The notes under the pieces are model-generated. The model was not told the origin of the DNA, searched no databases, and saw only the letters and a program-made list of their open reading frames with translations. Of a stretch of 64,000 nucleotides of DNA, positions 48,901-61,804 are shown piece after piece (within the stretch, counting starts at the first letter, position 1; the number at the start of each line of letters is the position of its first letter). The translations under genes and the position numbers were made by a program. The DNA comes from Clavelina lepadiformis (lineage: Eukaryota > Chordata > Ascidiacea > Aplousobranchia > Clavelinidae), in assembly GCF_947623445.1 (NCBI RefSeq), contig NC_135247.1, forward strand, positions 18,106,501-18,170,500. The letters run 5' to 3'.

Positions 48901-51900
48901 CGGCCTGAGTCACTTCCGGCCTGCTTTAACGCAAGAGCTACTGTAGCCTGGTAAGCGATATTTTTATTTACGGAGTTAATTACATCGGTTTCGTGGTCGC
49001 CGTGTAACTTCTTTTAGTGCGATGACTAACGTTGGTTTTCAGTATTCGATGATGAAAAGATGAGCTAATTTCGGTGATTTTACCCCATGTGGGTGAGTCA
49101 CTCTTTTTACGAAACTCTGACAATTTTCTTGAACTAGTAAATTCACCAACAAAACAAGCCTGGGCGACAACTTAAAATAAACAAACTTTGTTAGAGTTTT
49201 ATACTGTACCGTAATAGAAAAAACAAAACAGTTGATTTTACACAAGCGCTGTTAAACCACAAATAAGTAATGATCTAAAATAATCAAGTACGCCATAGAA
49301 AGCAAATTTTTTATGATGTTTGTACCAAAAAATGCATGTATGATAATAGCTGTGTAGTTATTTGATAAAATCGAGGAAAAATTTTACAATAACACCATGA
49401 CATACTGCAAAGAGCTTTTTCAATTCGTTATGCAAACTACTGTATACTGTGGCATGTGGGTAGGTTTGCTGACAGAATACCAAGAACATACGAAAAGAGC
49501 AATTATTATATACCGCATTTTAAAACATCATCCCTTCGAATAGCACAGAGGAGTAATATCAAAGGAGCCGCCCAAACGTAATTTATATTTGACCAGTGCC
49601 ACAAGAGCTGCTATGCTATGATTCAGGTTAATTTAACAGGAATGTCCAGCTTTATACAACTTGAAATATTAGTGCACACAGACGTTTGTAAGGTCGTCAA
49701 TGTTGCAAAACAGCAATTACTTCCATGACTAGAACTTTAGAAGTAACTGTTTACGTGTGTAGAAAGTGTGGAGCAGAAACACAGACCCAGAATGTTTATG
49801 TTAGGGATTAACACCCGTAGCTTATAGGGCAGGACTCTATTTAACTTACAAATCGCACAAACTTTGAAACAAGTGTAAATAACAACACTTAGAGGTGGTA
49901 CTTTACACATCGTAGCTGAAGTTATCTTTGGTGACCACGACAAGCTAGCGTGATATGGAACAGCGGAAACGACTATAACCTGTAATCTTCCATACACAGC
50001 AAAATTTAACTGCAGCAAATAGTTCGCTAATCAAATACTCCACTGCATAGCTGGTTAATACGACATCACACGGACCTAGCTAATGAGAAACGACGTCGTA
50101 ACACTAAAACAGACTTCGCTAATCTTTTTGTGAAAGAAATTTAAACAATGAATCTATTGTTTGCCCGCAGGTGTCCAACAAATTTGCCAAAACTATTCAG
50201 CAAATCTGAAATTCAATCTTTAGGTAGAAATCTAAATGATTTACACTGCAAGATTGCAGTTTTCGGAATGTGTAAAATAGCAAAAATCCAACTTTTGATT
50301 AATATGAAAAACAAATCCATAAACATCCCATCATGTTCAAAATTATCAGACAACCGGAGATGGTCAGGGGCTTGTACCATCAACAAATACCAGAGAGTAA
50401 AAGTAAACACACCATAAAGTTTTATCAGTGTTATGAGGTCTAATCTAGTGGTTTACCCATCAAATCTGCCATCTTCGACAAATGTGCTTGCTTGTACATG
50501 ACGAGAATTAAGATTTAATTTCACAAACCTGGATGGGTTCTTGACTGAAAGAGACTTTGCACGGAAGATGAGAATCCGGACACTCATCAGAAGAAGATGG
50601 ATCGGCAGCGAGACCCTCTATTTCATAATAATACAACCCTTTGTCATCAGTCATAATCGGGGAATCTTCACCTTGATCGTGTTCTTTTAAAATTTAAAAA
50701 TTGTCAACTTAGAAAGCAGGAAATCATTGCAAAAGGTACATTGGTAAATGATCTTACAATATCACGATTTACATTACAACATACTAGAGCATAAAAAAAT
50801 GTTGAATGATTAACATGATAATAAATTTAAAACTGGATCCATAAATAGCTATAATGTGCAAGATAGTAAAGCAGGTCCCAAAGCTCAAACACTAAACAAA
50901 GCTTCAATGAAATTCTTCCAATAACCAAGGTTTGAGCACAAATGTCATTAAAAGATACAAACAAAGTAAAGCTGTTTATTTCACACCTAAGTTGCAAGGA
51001 TTAACAAACATTTAGTGAATTTTTCAAACCTTCGTTAGACATTGATGACGTTGACTCCTTCCCTTCACCATCGTTGATTCCCTGCTCGATGTAACTATCC
51101 ACGTATTCCTCTTCTTTGTCAGCAACATCGTTTATCTAAAAAAATCAATTTGTTTCATTTTATAAGCAAGTTATGAAATTTATAGACGTAGAGCTGGAGA
51201 GTTATTTCATAAAAGAAATAGCGTTGAAACATTATCAAATTTTTTTTTATTGCACAATAAATGAAAATAAGCCAAAATTACTCAGAATTCTCAGTTCAAA
51301 GAAAATACTTCATAGAGTATATTTCCCATTAAGGCATTATGAAACAATTTTTAAGTTACAATCTCATCTTAAAATAACAAAGCAGAATATATGATAGCAT
51401 TCTAGTGTTAACTTCTATTTTTATTTTATTGACACAAGCATCAGCTTGCTTTGTCAGGTATAGTATGTACTAAGACATGGTCATATATTAAGTCATTATT
51501 ATATATAATATGTGAAGCAGTTCACACCGCACCTGGTAAGAAGTTGGCCCATCATCATCAGACTCAGCATCAGAAGAATGATCATCTATTTCATCTTCAT
51601 AACCTGGTGACTTGGGTTCAGGTGGAGAAAGTCTGGTAGAATTTTCATCAATGATATCGGGAGCACGTAGTGGTACTCCATTACGATCATTTTCATGATG
51701 GACTTCTCTATGTTCAGAAGGTGTGTGATCGACTTGTGTATCGTTGTATGATAGTTCACTTTCTTTAAGACCAAGAGCATTGAAGATGCTGTTTGTCAAC
51801 GGCGATTGCTGAGACAAGTTCGACTTTTCAAGAAATGAATCTGACTCGTATGACGCCTGACTCTGCTTTTGCAAATGATCTTCACTTGTTTGTTTCAACA

Positions 51901-54900
51901 AAATTGTATCTTTGGGGTAAGGTTTTGGGGTCTGGTAATGCCCAGTGTCTACCAACATAACAGGAGCAGATTCAGATAATGGAAGCTTTGGGGAGGGAAT
52001 AGACGGCTCATCAGAAGTGCTTTCATCCACAGATGGATTTGAGGAGGGCCGTGTGGTTGTCTTGTTCTCTATAGAGTGATGTGTAACTCCTCGTGGTGTC
52101 TTATAATCCATTGCTTCCTCATCACTGCTACTACTACTACTGCTATGCCTGGACGTAGGGGTCACCAATGCCACTTTTTCAACGTCTGGGTCTTGATATT
52201 GGGATAGTTTTTCACCGACAACTTCAGATATTGTATTGGGTGAGTTGCGATGAGTCGGAGGTCGCACTTTCGAGCCTGACGGTAGGGAAGCGAAGGAGTT
52301 AGCAGGAGGACGAGCACCAGATGGGATTGCAGACACTGGAGTTGACGATGCAGAGTTAAAGGTTGAGATGAAAACAGAATCATTGGAATCTGAATGAGAA
52401 CTAATAGATGGCTTGTTTTGATCTTCTTCCTTGAAGGAGTTTGGAAGAGCTTTCTTCAGTGGGGAAGTGGACTCTGAGTCAAGCGACGATAAACACTGCT
52501 CGGAATTTTTGGCATCGCCAGTCACAGCCTCCAAGTACTTGTGTATGTAAACGGAAGAGGTGTCACTTTCCAATAAGATCATAGAGTTTGGCCGGGAGCG
52601 AAGTTGATCTGGGGCACCTGGGGTTGGTGGACGGCGGAATAAGTTAGGAGGGGCGCCTTTGGTGGGGCTAGTGGGTCTGTTTCTGTTTCTATAACGGAGT
52701 TTGTCATTTCGATCAGTTGACTGAGAACGCTTCTCAAATGTTGAAATAATTTCACTAATATGACGACCTGAATATGAAATTGTTTACAAAGATGTTAAAA
52801 CACTTTTGGAATTGAGAGGAGTCGATTGCTGAGAAATTGTTAAACTTTTCAACTCACCTCGTTCTTCAGCAGGTTGTCGTTTTGTATTAGGCCTACTCCT
52901 GTTGCTTGTATGTTCAATTACAATCACTTCACGTTCAGACGAAGGAGAACGTATCAAGGAATCAACCGATTCCACTAAACATAAAACTTAATAAACTGCT
53001 AGCATTTATTATTACATCATTAATAACAAATAGAAATTGTTGGTGTCATTTTTCAAACATAATACAACGTTCTTTAGAAAATGGCAAAAAAAATATGTAA
53101 CACCCCCAAGTTCAACAAAAAACCCACCTCTAGCAGGGAGATTCTTGGGGCGAGCTTGTCTGTTACGGCCTCTCACTTCATGCTTGGGCGAGTTGTCAAC
53201 ACTATCAGTGGTGCTAGATGGAGGTGAAACCGCTTTGTTGCATTCCTCGTGAGAAAAAGTAGGCCACGTGGCATCTGAAGTTGCTGATGGGGGGCTTTGA
53301 GGTGAAGGGTTCCCAGCCCCGGAGGACTTTCTCTGAATTTGAGGTGGTGGGTACTTGACTGGGGTGGATCCTAAAGTTTCAAAAACCTACGCAACAGAAA
53401 TTATTTTATTGGCACATCGTAAATTTGTAACATGACTTAGGGTAAGTAAATGTTCTAAAACTACCACACACCAATTTCTATGTAACTTGTTGAGTTTCAT
53501 ATTTCAATCTTACCTTATAATTATGAATGAATATTTATACAGATAAAAAACTTGTGCAAAAATGTTTTCTAATTATGAGACAGCAACTTTGTACTTTGTT
53601 ATATAAACATTTTAAAGGCAATTACCTGAAGTATGATATATACCACCGTGTATATAGAATGCAGAATAAAATGTACACAGCGTATGGTAAAAAATATTCT
53701 ATATATAAGTGTGCATATAACATCTATATACTCCTATAGTGAGTATACAATGCAAAGTAATTACCTTTTTAGCAGTTGAAAACTTTTCCCGTCTTGATAC
53801 AGCCTCTGATGCCCCATTTGTTGTTTTGGCATCAGCAGACATGCCTGCATCAGCGTTATGTAGAAATTTACTTCTTATCTTCGACACATGTGAACCAAAG
53901 CTATCGCTGTTGAAACGATACAAACACAATGTCATTTTTCTGTAATTTACTTTTAACTAATAACCCTTGACAACAGCACCAGTGGTTTTTGCCTGACTGG
54001 ATGAGCAGGAAATTACAATCACAAGCACCTGCCATAAAACTAAGCTCGTTGCAAGAGAATTAAAACAAAACCATTCATGCCACAGCAGTGGAACTATGCA
54101 CACTGTAGTCTGTTTGCTATTTCCGCCTAAACTGCAATCTGTCCCCAATGCGTTAGGCTGTTGGCTTAATATCAAATAGTGCAGGATATATTGCTGCCAT
54201 CAAAATTCCTTCAAACTACATTGTAGCCCCCAACTAGACTGACTAACAACCAAATGAAAACAGAAGCACCAGACAAGCGGCGTTTATATATGATTAAACA
54301 CTATGAAATAGGAAGTGGCTGTAGTAATACACCAATTAATCATCGACCATCAAAGTAGAAGGGTTTTTAAAAGTTCGTTGCTCGCTTATCATGTCAACTC
54401 GGCGCTTTCTCTTTATAAAGAGAAAGATGTTTAGCTCCACAGCAAAGCAAATACACGATTCAATCACTAAATACCATAAGCTCAAGGTTTTTCTTAAACA
54501 GACCAAATAAAACAACGCCAATGCAAATAGCATGGCTAACTTGTATCTATGTACCAATAACATTTATTCACTCTAAATGGAAAGATGGTAAGGAAATTCA
54601 GCGAGACATAGGAAGGCTATTTATGTGTCACCTGCCTACATATGTATTTGCCGAGTGGAAGAAAAACACTAATGCAATTGGCTCAGTCAGCGTTTCTGTT
54701 TGCATGGGTTTATTGGTGGCGGCGCAACAAATTAACATAGGTTAATGTTCTTATAGTGTGTTGCCATAATCAGCATTTAGTGTCAGGCACTGTTGTGCTC
54801 TCAGTGTTCTCATTAGTGTAGTAGAGCCAGTGTGTAGTAGCCTATACACGTGTGACGATTTATTATTTGGCATACTTGTTAGTGTATGTATTAATTTAAT

Positions 54901-55190
54901 TCAGTTCTAAGCCATAACAATCATGAGAATTTGTAATATCCATAAATACAGACTAGTTCTGAATATCAAACAATTAGCAAAATCAATACATGTTGTCGTA
55001 GATAAAAAATATGTGTGATGTATTACTATATATAATACGATGCAATTATATTACAAAAACTTAAAAGAACTGAAACTTACTCTTCATTGCTAACACCAAT
55101 TTCTTTAACCAAGCTTTCCTGTAAGGCACTAAATCTCCGTGAGCATTTGCCACGATGTGTTGGTGAGGACACCATAACAGAGGCGGCCAT
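36918..55190 (-). CDS. PPP1R9: Neurabin/spinophilin (PP1-targeting actin scaffold, PDZ + coiled coil + SAM)
   Basis: Twenty-five exons in coding order: 55190-55081, 53906-53765, 53386-53128, 52974-52858, 52767-51533, 51135-51030, 50683-50529, 46002-45870, 45598-45478, 45214-45067, 44886-44818, 44609-44538, 43777-43472, 43234-43028, 41855-41781, 41707-41588, 41337-41192, 40972-40876, 40615-40480, 40355-40210, 40054-39935, 39547-39476, 39023-38898, 37707-37525, 37073-36918. Every junction agrees in phase, giving 1,518 residues. The N-terminus has an actin-binding-like SKIRSKFL. The PP1 docking RVxF motif is KVSF (about 699-702), followed by [17 protein letters not shown]. The PDZ domain spans about 753-840 ([20 protein letters not shown] ... 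[17 protein letters not shown]). Coiled coil is about 1090-1250 ([15 protein letters not shown]). SAM is about 1420-1485 ([16 protein letters not shown]), and the tail is lysine-rich. The family recruits protein phosphatase 1 to actin-rich sites. The start MAAS follows a good AAGATGG context. Exons 43777-43472, 43234-43028 and 39547-39476 are the least certain. Confidence 0.92.
46003..50528 (-). other. 4.5-kb intron 7 of the neurabin gene
   Basis: By far the longest intron of the gene. It lies between the exon with the PP1-binding motif and the exon leading into the PDZ domain. I see no coding exon within it. Near 46,992-47,035 on the minus strand, a short ATG-led stretch ends in a good GTATGT donor, but its phase would not join the next exon in frame. 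Confidence 0.6.
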
Positions 55191-55711
55191 CTTGTTCCCT
55201 TCCCAACTTTTCTTTCCAAGAATAAGCAGCAAAACGATAAATACAAAACATAAAATTTTATACTATGTATGTACAAGGCACAGTGCTATTTTCATTTGTA
55301 TAATTAGACTAACATAGATTAACTCTGAAAATAAATCGGTCAAATGCGAATCTAATACATCAGCAGCTATTTCAAACATCTAAAACAGGGTTAAAAACTA
55401 TTTTAGCATTTAACACATTGCAGACCTTAAACAGCCATCGTTCATACAATTTTTGACCCGAACCAAAATATAAAACACAAATATTGTGTGGATGGAACAT
55501 TTGTGTCACATTTACACACTGTTTTTAGTAAACTATGCAAAGTTTATTTCTACAAAATTCATTCGTAAACGTGGAATTATGCATTGCCGAAGCAGTGAAA
55601 ATATGATATAGATGTAAGAAGAGTTTGCATGGCCCTGTCATCAAGTCATAGTTTCTTACAGAAACCGTTTGTAAAAAATACAAAGCGGAACACATCTAAA
55701 TCAAACCAAGT

Positions 55712-56362
55712 CTACTCATCAATACGCGATCTTATACTTCGGGACTTTTTACTGGGATTTGTTTTTCGTTTTTTAAATGAAACTGTTTCACCCTCATCAA
55801 GCTGAGTCTCATTTACTCGTTTCTCGGCAAACTCAACTGGAATTGCTTTCGGCTTGGCAGCTATAAGAGTTTGAGTTGTATTTTTTGTACTTTCCACAAC
55901 TGTCCATTTCCCTAAAGGATGACCGTTGGAGGTTGAATACACTTCTTGTAAGGTTTGAGGTGTCTGTGACTTTTCAACTTTAAATGAAGCTGTTTTAGGC
56001 TTGGTAGGTTTTTCGGTAAATTTTGGTTTCACTGTTTTAGAGCTACTAGTAGGTGGATTTGCAGCTTTTTCGAGTTCTTCTTGTTTTCGAAGGTATTCGT
56101 CAACATTAACACCTTGTTCTTTTAAATCTTTGAGGTATTTCTTTTTTGCTGCAGCTTCCATTTGCTTTAAGTACGTCTCAGCTTTCGCATTGTTGGCGCA
56201 CTGTTCTTTGCTTCGTTTTTTAATTTGATCCAGTTGCCTTTTCTTTTTCTCTTGGTGACTTTTACCACGCTCATGAAAGTCGATGCTTGCTTTGTTGTCG
56301 CCTATCCAACATTTGCAAATTTCACAAAATTTTCTTGGCTGAGATTTCCAGTAGGAAGCCAT
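55712..56362 (-). CDS. WBP4: WBP4/FBP21-like U1-type zinc-finger protein lacking WW domains
   Basis: One intact exon of 216 codons (ATG 56362, TAA-side end 55712). The N-terminus is the U1/matrin-type C2H2 finger of WBP4: YWKSQPRKFCEICKCWIGDN, with C13, C16, H30 and H36. A lysine-rich, probably helical segment follows (about 40-100). The C-terminus also matches WBP4: HPLGKWTVVES corresponds to NPYGEWQEI, and FAEKRVNE ... FKKRKTNPSKKSRSIRSR corresponds to FKEKTV ... FKKRRTENGKSRNLRQR. Human WBP4 is about 376 residues with two WW domains in between; none is visible here. The family acts in the spliceosome B complex. With no introns, this is either a retrocopy or a reduced ortholog. It lies 521 bases upstream of neurabin on the same strand. 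Confidence 0.87.
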   Translation of the reverse strand: MASYWKSQPRKFCEICKCWIGDNKASIDFHERGKSHQEKKKRQLDQIKKRSKEQCANNAKAETYLKQMEAAAKKKYLKDLKEQGVNVDEYLRKQEELEKAANPPTSSSKTVKPKFTEKPTKPKTASFKVEKSQTPQTLQEVYSTSNGHPLGKWTVVESTKNTTQTLIAAKPKAIPVEFAEKRVNETQLDEGETVSFKKRKTNPSKKSRSIRSRIDE

Positions 56363-58544
56363 GTTGTTTATATGTCAATTAGTAGCCAGCTGCCACTTTA
56401 CAATTCTGTAGCACTTGTATTTAATAAGTAGCTCAACTTTCAAACATAAATTGTTTACACGACACGATCAAATTCAAACTCTAAATGAAATGGTTTAGCC
56501 TGCAAATATTCAAAAATACTAATTCTGCGCTCACAAAATATGTGCATAGCACACTATATTTTTTATTATGTATACAATGCAAAGAAGTGAGGAACAAATT
56601 TTGGGTGCACTACAAACTTCTGAATTTAGCAATCTGCCCGATTAGTAAGTATGGTATATAGTTATTGTCTTTTTGACAAGAAATTGTGCTTGTAAAAATA
56701 TAAATTTTGACACAAAGACATGAACTGAAGCCTTAATTCTTTCTTTATTTGTTATGAATTAGCGTTCAAGCAACAAAATTTGTCTGGTATGTTCATCAGA
56801 AATCAGCATTAACGTATGACTTTGCCTTGCACATAGAGTCTTGTGCGTGTGCATATGTTCCAAACTTTCACTATGGGCAGTCTGGGAGTGGGAAACACCC
56901 GCCACACTTTAATCGACGCGCTATAGCCTACTTCATTTCATATTTTTTCCTTTTTTTATCTCAAATGCGCGGAGGATTTCTCCCCCAAAAAGAGTAGCCT
57001 AGGCTAAATTTTTCAATCAGGGGCTTTGTGGCTTTGCTTTATTTCTTAAATGATCGTCAGTAACTGGACCAGAATTTTCATGTTGTTAAGAGAGAAGTTT
57101 AGCAGGAGAACGTTTACTGCCGAATCATTTTTACTCCGCTAGCCTACGGCAGTAAGATACTTCTGCATACTTTCCTGACGAAGTCATTTCAAATTTTTAG
57201 CAGAGTGCCAACAATTGCGCTAATATTTAATTCCAGTCAATATGGGACTCTAGCCCATAGGTAAAGCCTCCCATTAAAACTTCATAACGTTTGAAATTAC
57301 AAGTTCCACTCGCTGTCTATAGCAGGCTAAAAATGTAGCCTAAGCCTAAGTCTCGGCCGTCGGCCTACACACAAAATTTTCACTTTTTTGCCAATTTCTT
57401 GAAAATTGTTTCTCCGTAAGATGTCTATGATGTGTTGAGGTTTCAAATTTTATTTTTATCATGCTTTCATGCGTTAATTTGTTCTCGCCCACGCGTTTAA
57501 CGAATATTGGTTCTCTCTTGAGATACGTCACAATGTTTGCTCCTGGTCGTCTCCCAAGTGAGGTAAGAAAGCTAGATCAGGCTTGCATATTGAGTGGCCA
57601 AGGAATCCAAAGTGCGGTAAGCAATAGTTTGCAAAAGTTTGCTGCCTATTCCTATCCGTTTCAGTACTTCCTCGTGGCTTTGTGACCATTCCAAGACAAG
57701 AAAAAATTCGCATAGTTAGTCGTCATCATCTCGATATTCGTCAGGTTTCAGCAATGAATGTCCAAGACTCACATCCGTACGGTAGAGTCAGCTAGAAGTA
57801 GGCTTCAGTAAACAAACCGAACTGACAGTCTGCTGCTCTTTAAGATAGTCCGGGACGAGCATAGAGGTCAACAAGACATTATATTTTCCCGATGTTGGCT
57901 AGTTAACGATCCTAATTCTAACGATCTACCTCGCACTTTACGTTAACTTCGTCGTTTTACCCACTGCTTTTTGTTTTGTGTTTATTCAAACTTTGTGCAT
58001 TCTCGAGTCGCAAATGTCTTGGTCTTGAACGCACTTAAACTGAGTTTATTTTCTATTTGGTATACGAACAAGGATAACCTATGTCTAGCCTACCCTACTA
58101 ACATCAGTGGCAACTATTGAAATGAAGAGTCAAATTACAAGCTTTGACAACGTAGGTAATTTCTCAATGGCCTGCACCTCTCGCATAATAGCTTAAAACA
58201 CATTCTTTGCGAACCCAATCCTAAATTTCTGTGATTATATTTCTTTTTAATTGTTTTTTAGCACTTATCTGTTCTTTCCTTATCGGGACCTTATGGCGCT
58301 GTCTGATTTTTTGACGAGGCTCAATTTTGAATTCTCTGGGAAGCGCGCACCTCCTTGCAAAGCGCTTCTCCGAAACCGAATACAACGATAACCTTTTGGA
58401 TTTTTTGTTTTTATTAAAAAGAAGACTTTCCTGGAATTCAGCGGCATTGATGCTGATGAGAAATCTTCAAGAAATATTTTATGTCCATCTTAAAAGTGCC
58501 GTTTGAGAAAGTAATTGTCGGGACTAGGCGTTTTATAGGCTACG
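56363..58544. other. Intergenic region between WBP4-like and M3
   Basis: It should contain the WBP4 promoter near 56,363. A plus-strand ATG at 57,534 leads MFAPGRLPSE into a GTAAGA donor, but I find no downstream exon to join. Nothing else is recognised. Confidence 0.4.
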
Positions 58545-59922
58545 TTAGTTTTTAACGAAGCAATGAATGACGGTCTCTTTAAATTTGTGGTACTTCATGT
58601 CCGCTTTGAACATGTCCGTGTGTGTCTGTGAAATAGGTTAAACTCAACAAACATTCACTTCTATCATTTAAACAAAACTGTAACTTATATTTTTTGAAAT
58701 TAGTCACCTCTGAAACGCATTCACATTTTCCCTCATCGTGCATCTTTTCAAGGATGCACTTAGCGCATTGGACGCACTCCCCATCGGGATCAACCGTTGT
58801 GAGATGAGAAACATTGAAAATCATAATTCCTCCAGGTTTAACAACTCGGAGGAAATCCTGGACACCAATGCTTAGATCAAATAGGCCTAATAATAGCTTC
58901 AAAAATCTACGTTTATTATCACAGTTAAATTTTTTTTTAAATTGAAGCAGATCTCTCAAACAAGTGTAGGAGTTTTTTTGCATACAAGCTAACCCATCAG
59001 GCTTAAAATTAGTAGGAGATAGGCTAAGCAAGATATTAGCTGGCAACTCGATCTCACGTATAAACAATCATGCTCAATGTGTCCTGGTGTAAGAGCTGAA
59101 CAAGCCACTACCACGCCATAAGTGTTGTCCGGGAAGGGCATGCGATTGTCAACATTTATCATATGGCAAAGCATTTTTCTATGGAATAAAGAATTACTAA
59201 AGTCGTTAAAAGGACTTTTTGACTTAAGCTAAATGTCGGCATCCACTTGAGTAGCTAATTATGTGTTAATGTTTGACGTTATTAACCACAAATATGGCAC
59301 TTGCGCAGGGTACGACATGCTGTAGGCTACAATATTTAAGGTCTTTTAGCAAGAGGGGAAACAGTTTGAAGCATAAATACATTATAGAGGAGATTTATTT
59401 CACCGATAGATATTTTTCGATTTTGCAACTTCATTCATTTGAAGTGAGGCGTCGATGGCATCTATGACACCACAAAAACCTGCTTCTTTTAGTGCTTCTG
59501 CGGCCAATCCGGTGCCTGGAAAAGGTTTTATAAAAATGAATGGAGGGGAAGATCTCGCAAATTGTAACGCATTACACAATATTTTAAAAAAACATCGGTA
59601 GCCTAATAGCCTCGAATGAAAATACTTGAGAATTTTTAGCCAATGTTTCAGGCGGATTGAGTCAAACCTCAACAACAGTTTTACCTGAAGCAACATCAAG
59701 AGCTGTGAGTTTTGCCAAATTTGCCTTGGAGCCATCTGACAAATTTTCCATACAAAGTCGAGCCAAGTGGCCGGGTATTTTGAATCCCATCGATTTCATC
59801 ATATCGTCGTACTTGCTCGCGTATTTATCGTAGAACTCGTGGTTCATTTCCATTGATTTTGAGATTTCGCCGACGATGTCAGAAAAGCGACATTCTCGTT
59901 CATGTATGCGCTCTGAATCCAT
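58545..59922 (-). CDS. METTL27/WBSCR27-like methyltransferase M3
   Basis: Five exons in coding order: 59922-59685, 59515-59404, 59178-59058, 58857-58708, 58625-58545. All phases agree, giving 233 residues. Motif I is LDVASGTG, the post-I loop IDAIDASLQM, then YGVVVACSALTPGHIEHD and VKPGG, all in METTL27-family order. The N-terminal helix has EFYDKYASKYDDMM. Exon 4 (FNVSHLTTVDPDG) and the C-terminus (YHKFKETVIHCF) most resemble M1, 36 kb away and on the other strand. The substrate is unknown. Confidence 0.88.
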
Positions 59923-61804
59923 GGATTGTGCGCTTATAAGACGTCAGACAGTTTTATACAAATTGAACTTGCTGTATGCCAGTGGAAAGAAAAACAATTG
60001 GATCAACGGCTATATCCATATGATTTTGCTGCTCATATGAAGAGATATAGCACTGTGCGCTGATATCAATAAAGGTTTAAAGTCTACCAGCCCTCAGGGA
60101 AAAGTTTGGTGCAAAGAACTATTCAAAGTCGATTAAATTGGCTGCAATTGCTATGAGTTCGCCATGCGATTAAAGGCTTTACCACCATCGTGGCTAAAGT
60201 AATCTTTTACAACTAAGAACGTTGCCAGAATAAAACTTGCAACTGCAGTTCTGGGCAGCTTGAGTTTTGAGTAGTTACTATAGAACAATGTCTGTAACTC
60301 TATCAGAGTTTGCACGATTTTAATATGTCACCACACACACAAACTATAAATAACAATCTTCTATGAGCCTTATAACGAAAGTGGCGTATAAAATTTTCCC
60401 CTGGATTCAACTAAAACAATTGGATACAGGCCTAATTAACTTGCTTCTACTATAACTGATGGTATTCCTCAACTAAGGCAGGCTACTTCAACAAGACTTC
60501 CAAGGTTTAGGCTTAATTTCAATAACGCAGCAGTTGAAAATTTCAACATCGTAACAAAGCCTTGTCATATAACGTTCACAAAATGTTCATCTAAGGCTAA
60601 GCTATTATTGCAGCAAAACGTTCCGGAAAGCATTTTACTACAAAAAGCTAACCATCGCGCACGGAAATCATGATTAGGGGAAGGCGGCTCGTTTTTCAAA
60701 CCCACTATATTAATGAGATGACACGTTTTCCTGAAACTGCCTGATACACTGCTCCCAGGTCATTTGATCTTTGAAATAATCTGTCGTAAAGTTCTTTCTG
60801 AACACGCCAACCCAAGACGATGAAGTTTTTGTGCAAACAATGGTGCCTAAGAAATGAAATGGCCTGGAGAAACAGCACGTTGCACTGTTGATAGTTTGCT
60901 AATTGCTAACTTTAAGTTTGCTTATTTTGTGCAATTGCCATCGCTTGTTTGTTCATAATGCTATGTATTGAAACACGTTGTAAGCTTTTGGGCGTGGTAT
61001 GCGAGTTTTATCACAAGAAAGAACATCGTTTTTGCCACTTTTCAAGCAATCAAGAGTATTTGCGGCTTTTACGTCGTTGACGCCAAGGCCGAAAATGTCG
61101 GTTTCATGCTGAATAAAATGCGACTAATATCCAAACAGGTCTGCTTCAAATAACCACAAAATATCGTTTCATGAAATGTTAATTCTCAAGACAAAATGCC
61201 AAAATAATTGTTGTAAGTTGCTGACCTTTAGTTGATTAGAATTATTAAAATGCAAAACGGCTTGTTTCATACAAACTGTGCCGCAAACAATGATACTATC
61301 TGCATTTTTTAATGAATACAATTAGTCTAAAGCTAAATGTGTAGTAAAAATTGTACAGCAGGAAAAATGTTCAACTGAAAATTAAACTGGGAAAAGAACC
61401 CCATCTTGAAGTCGTAGAGAGCGAGTTGGCCAAAGTAGGATTAGTAGCATATATGCATTGCTTGAATCTAATCAACTACCAACATCACTCAAATATCAAC
61501 GGGTTTGGTTGTATCAGATATTTTCTCTAATCCGTATGTTGACGATAATTTAGCCTTTAATTTTCCACTGTTCACCTCTACGTACTATATCCAAATATAG
61601 GTTTTCTTTAATCAAACTATCACTTCATGAAATGTTAATTTTAAAGACAAAATACCAATAATTATCGTAAAATACTGACCTAATAGTGATACAAATTGTC
61701 GGAATATATGATAGGTTATATTTTGTACAAACCACGCACATGAGCACATACACAAACAGAGGGATACAAACAATGAATATCAGGTTCAGTTCGATTGAGA
61801 AGCA
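59923..61804. other. Spacer between M3 and M4
   Basis: No supportable gene. It contains a pair of imperfect direct repeats (61168-61227, 61624-61681). Confidence 0.5.
61168..61681. repeat. Pair of about 60-base direct repeats
   Basis: 61168-61227 and 61624-61681 share TTCATGAAATGTTAATT, AAGACAAAAT and CTGACCT with a few substitutions between, about 455 bases apart, just downstream of M4. They may mark a local tandem duplication. Confidence 0.7.

Noticed and set aside
57534-57563. ATG-led mini-exon MFAPGRLPSE with GTAAGA donor on the plus strand
   Set aside because: No downstream exon can be joined before the oppositely oriented M3 gene.
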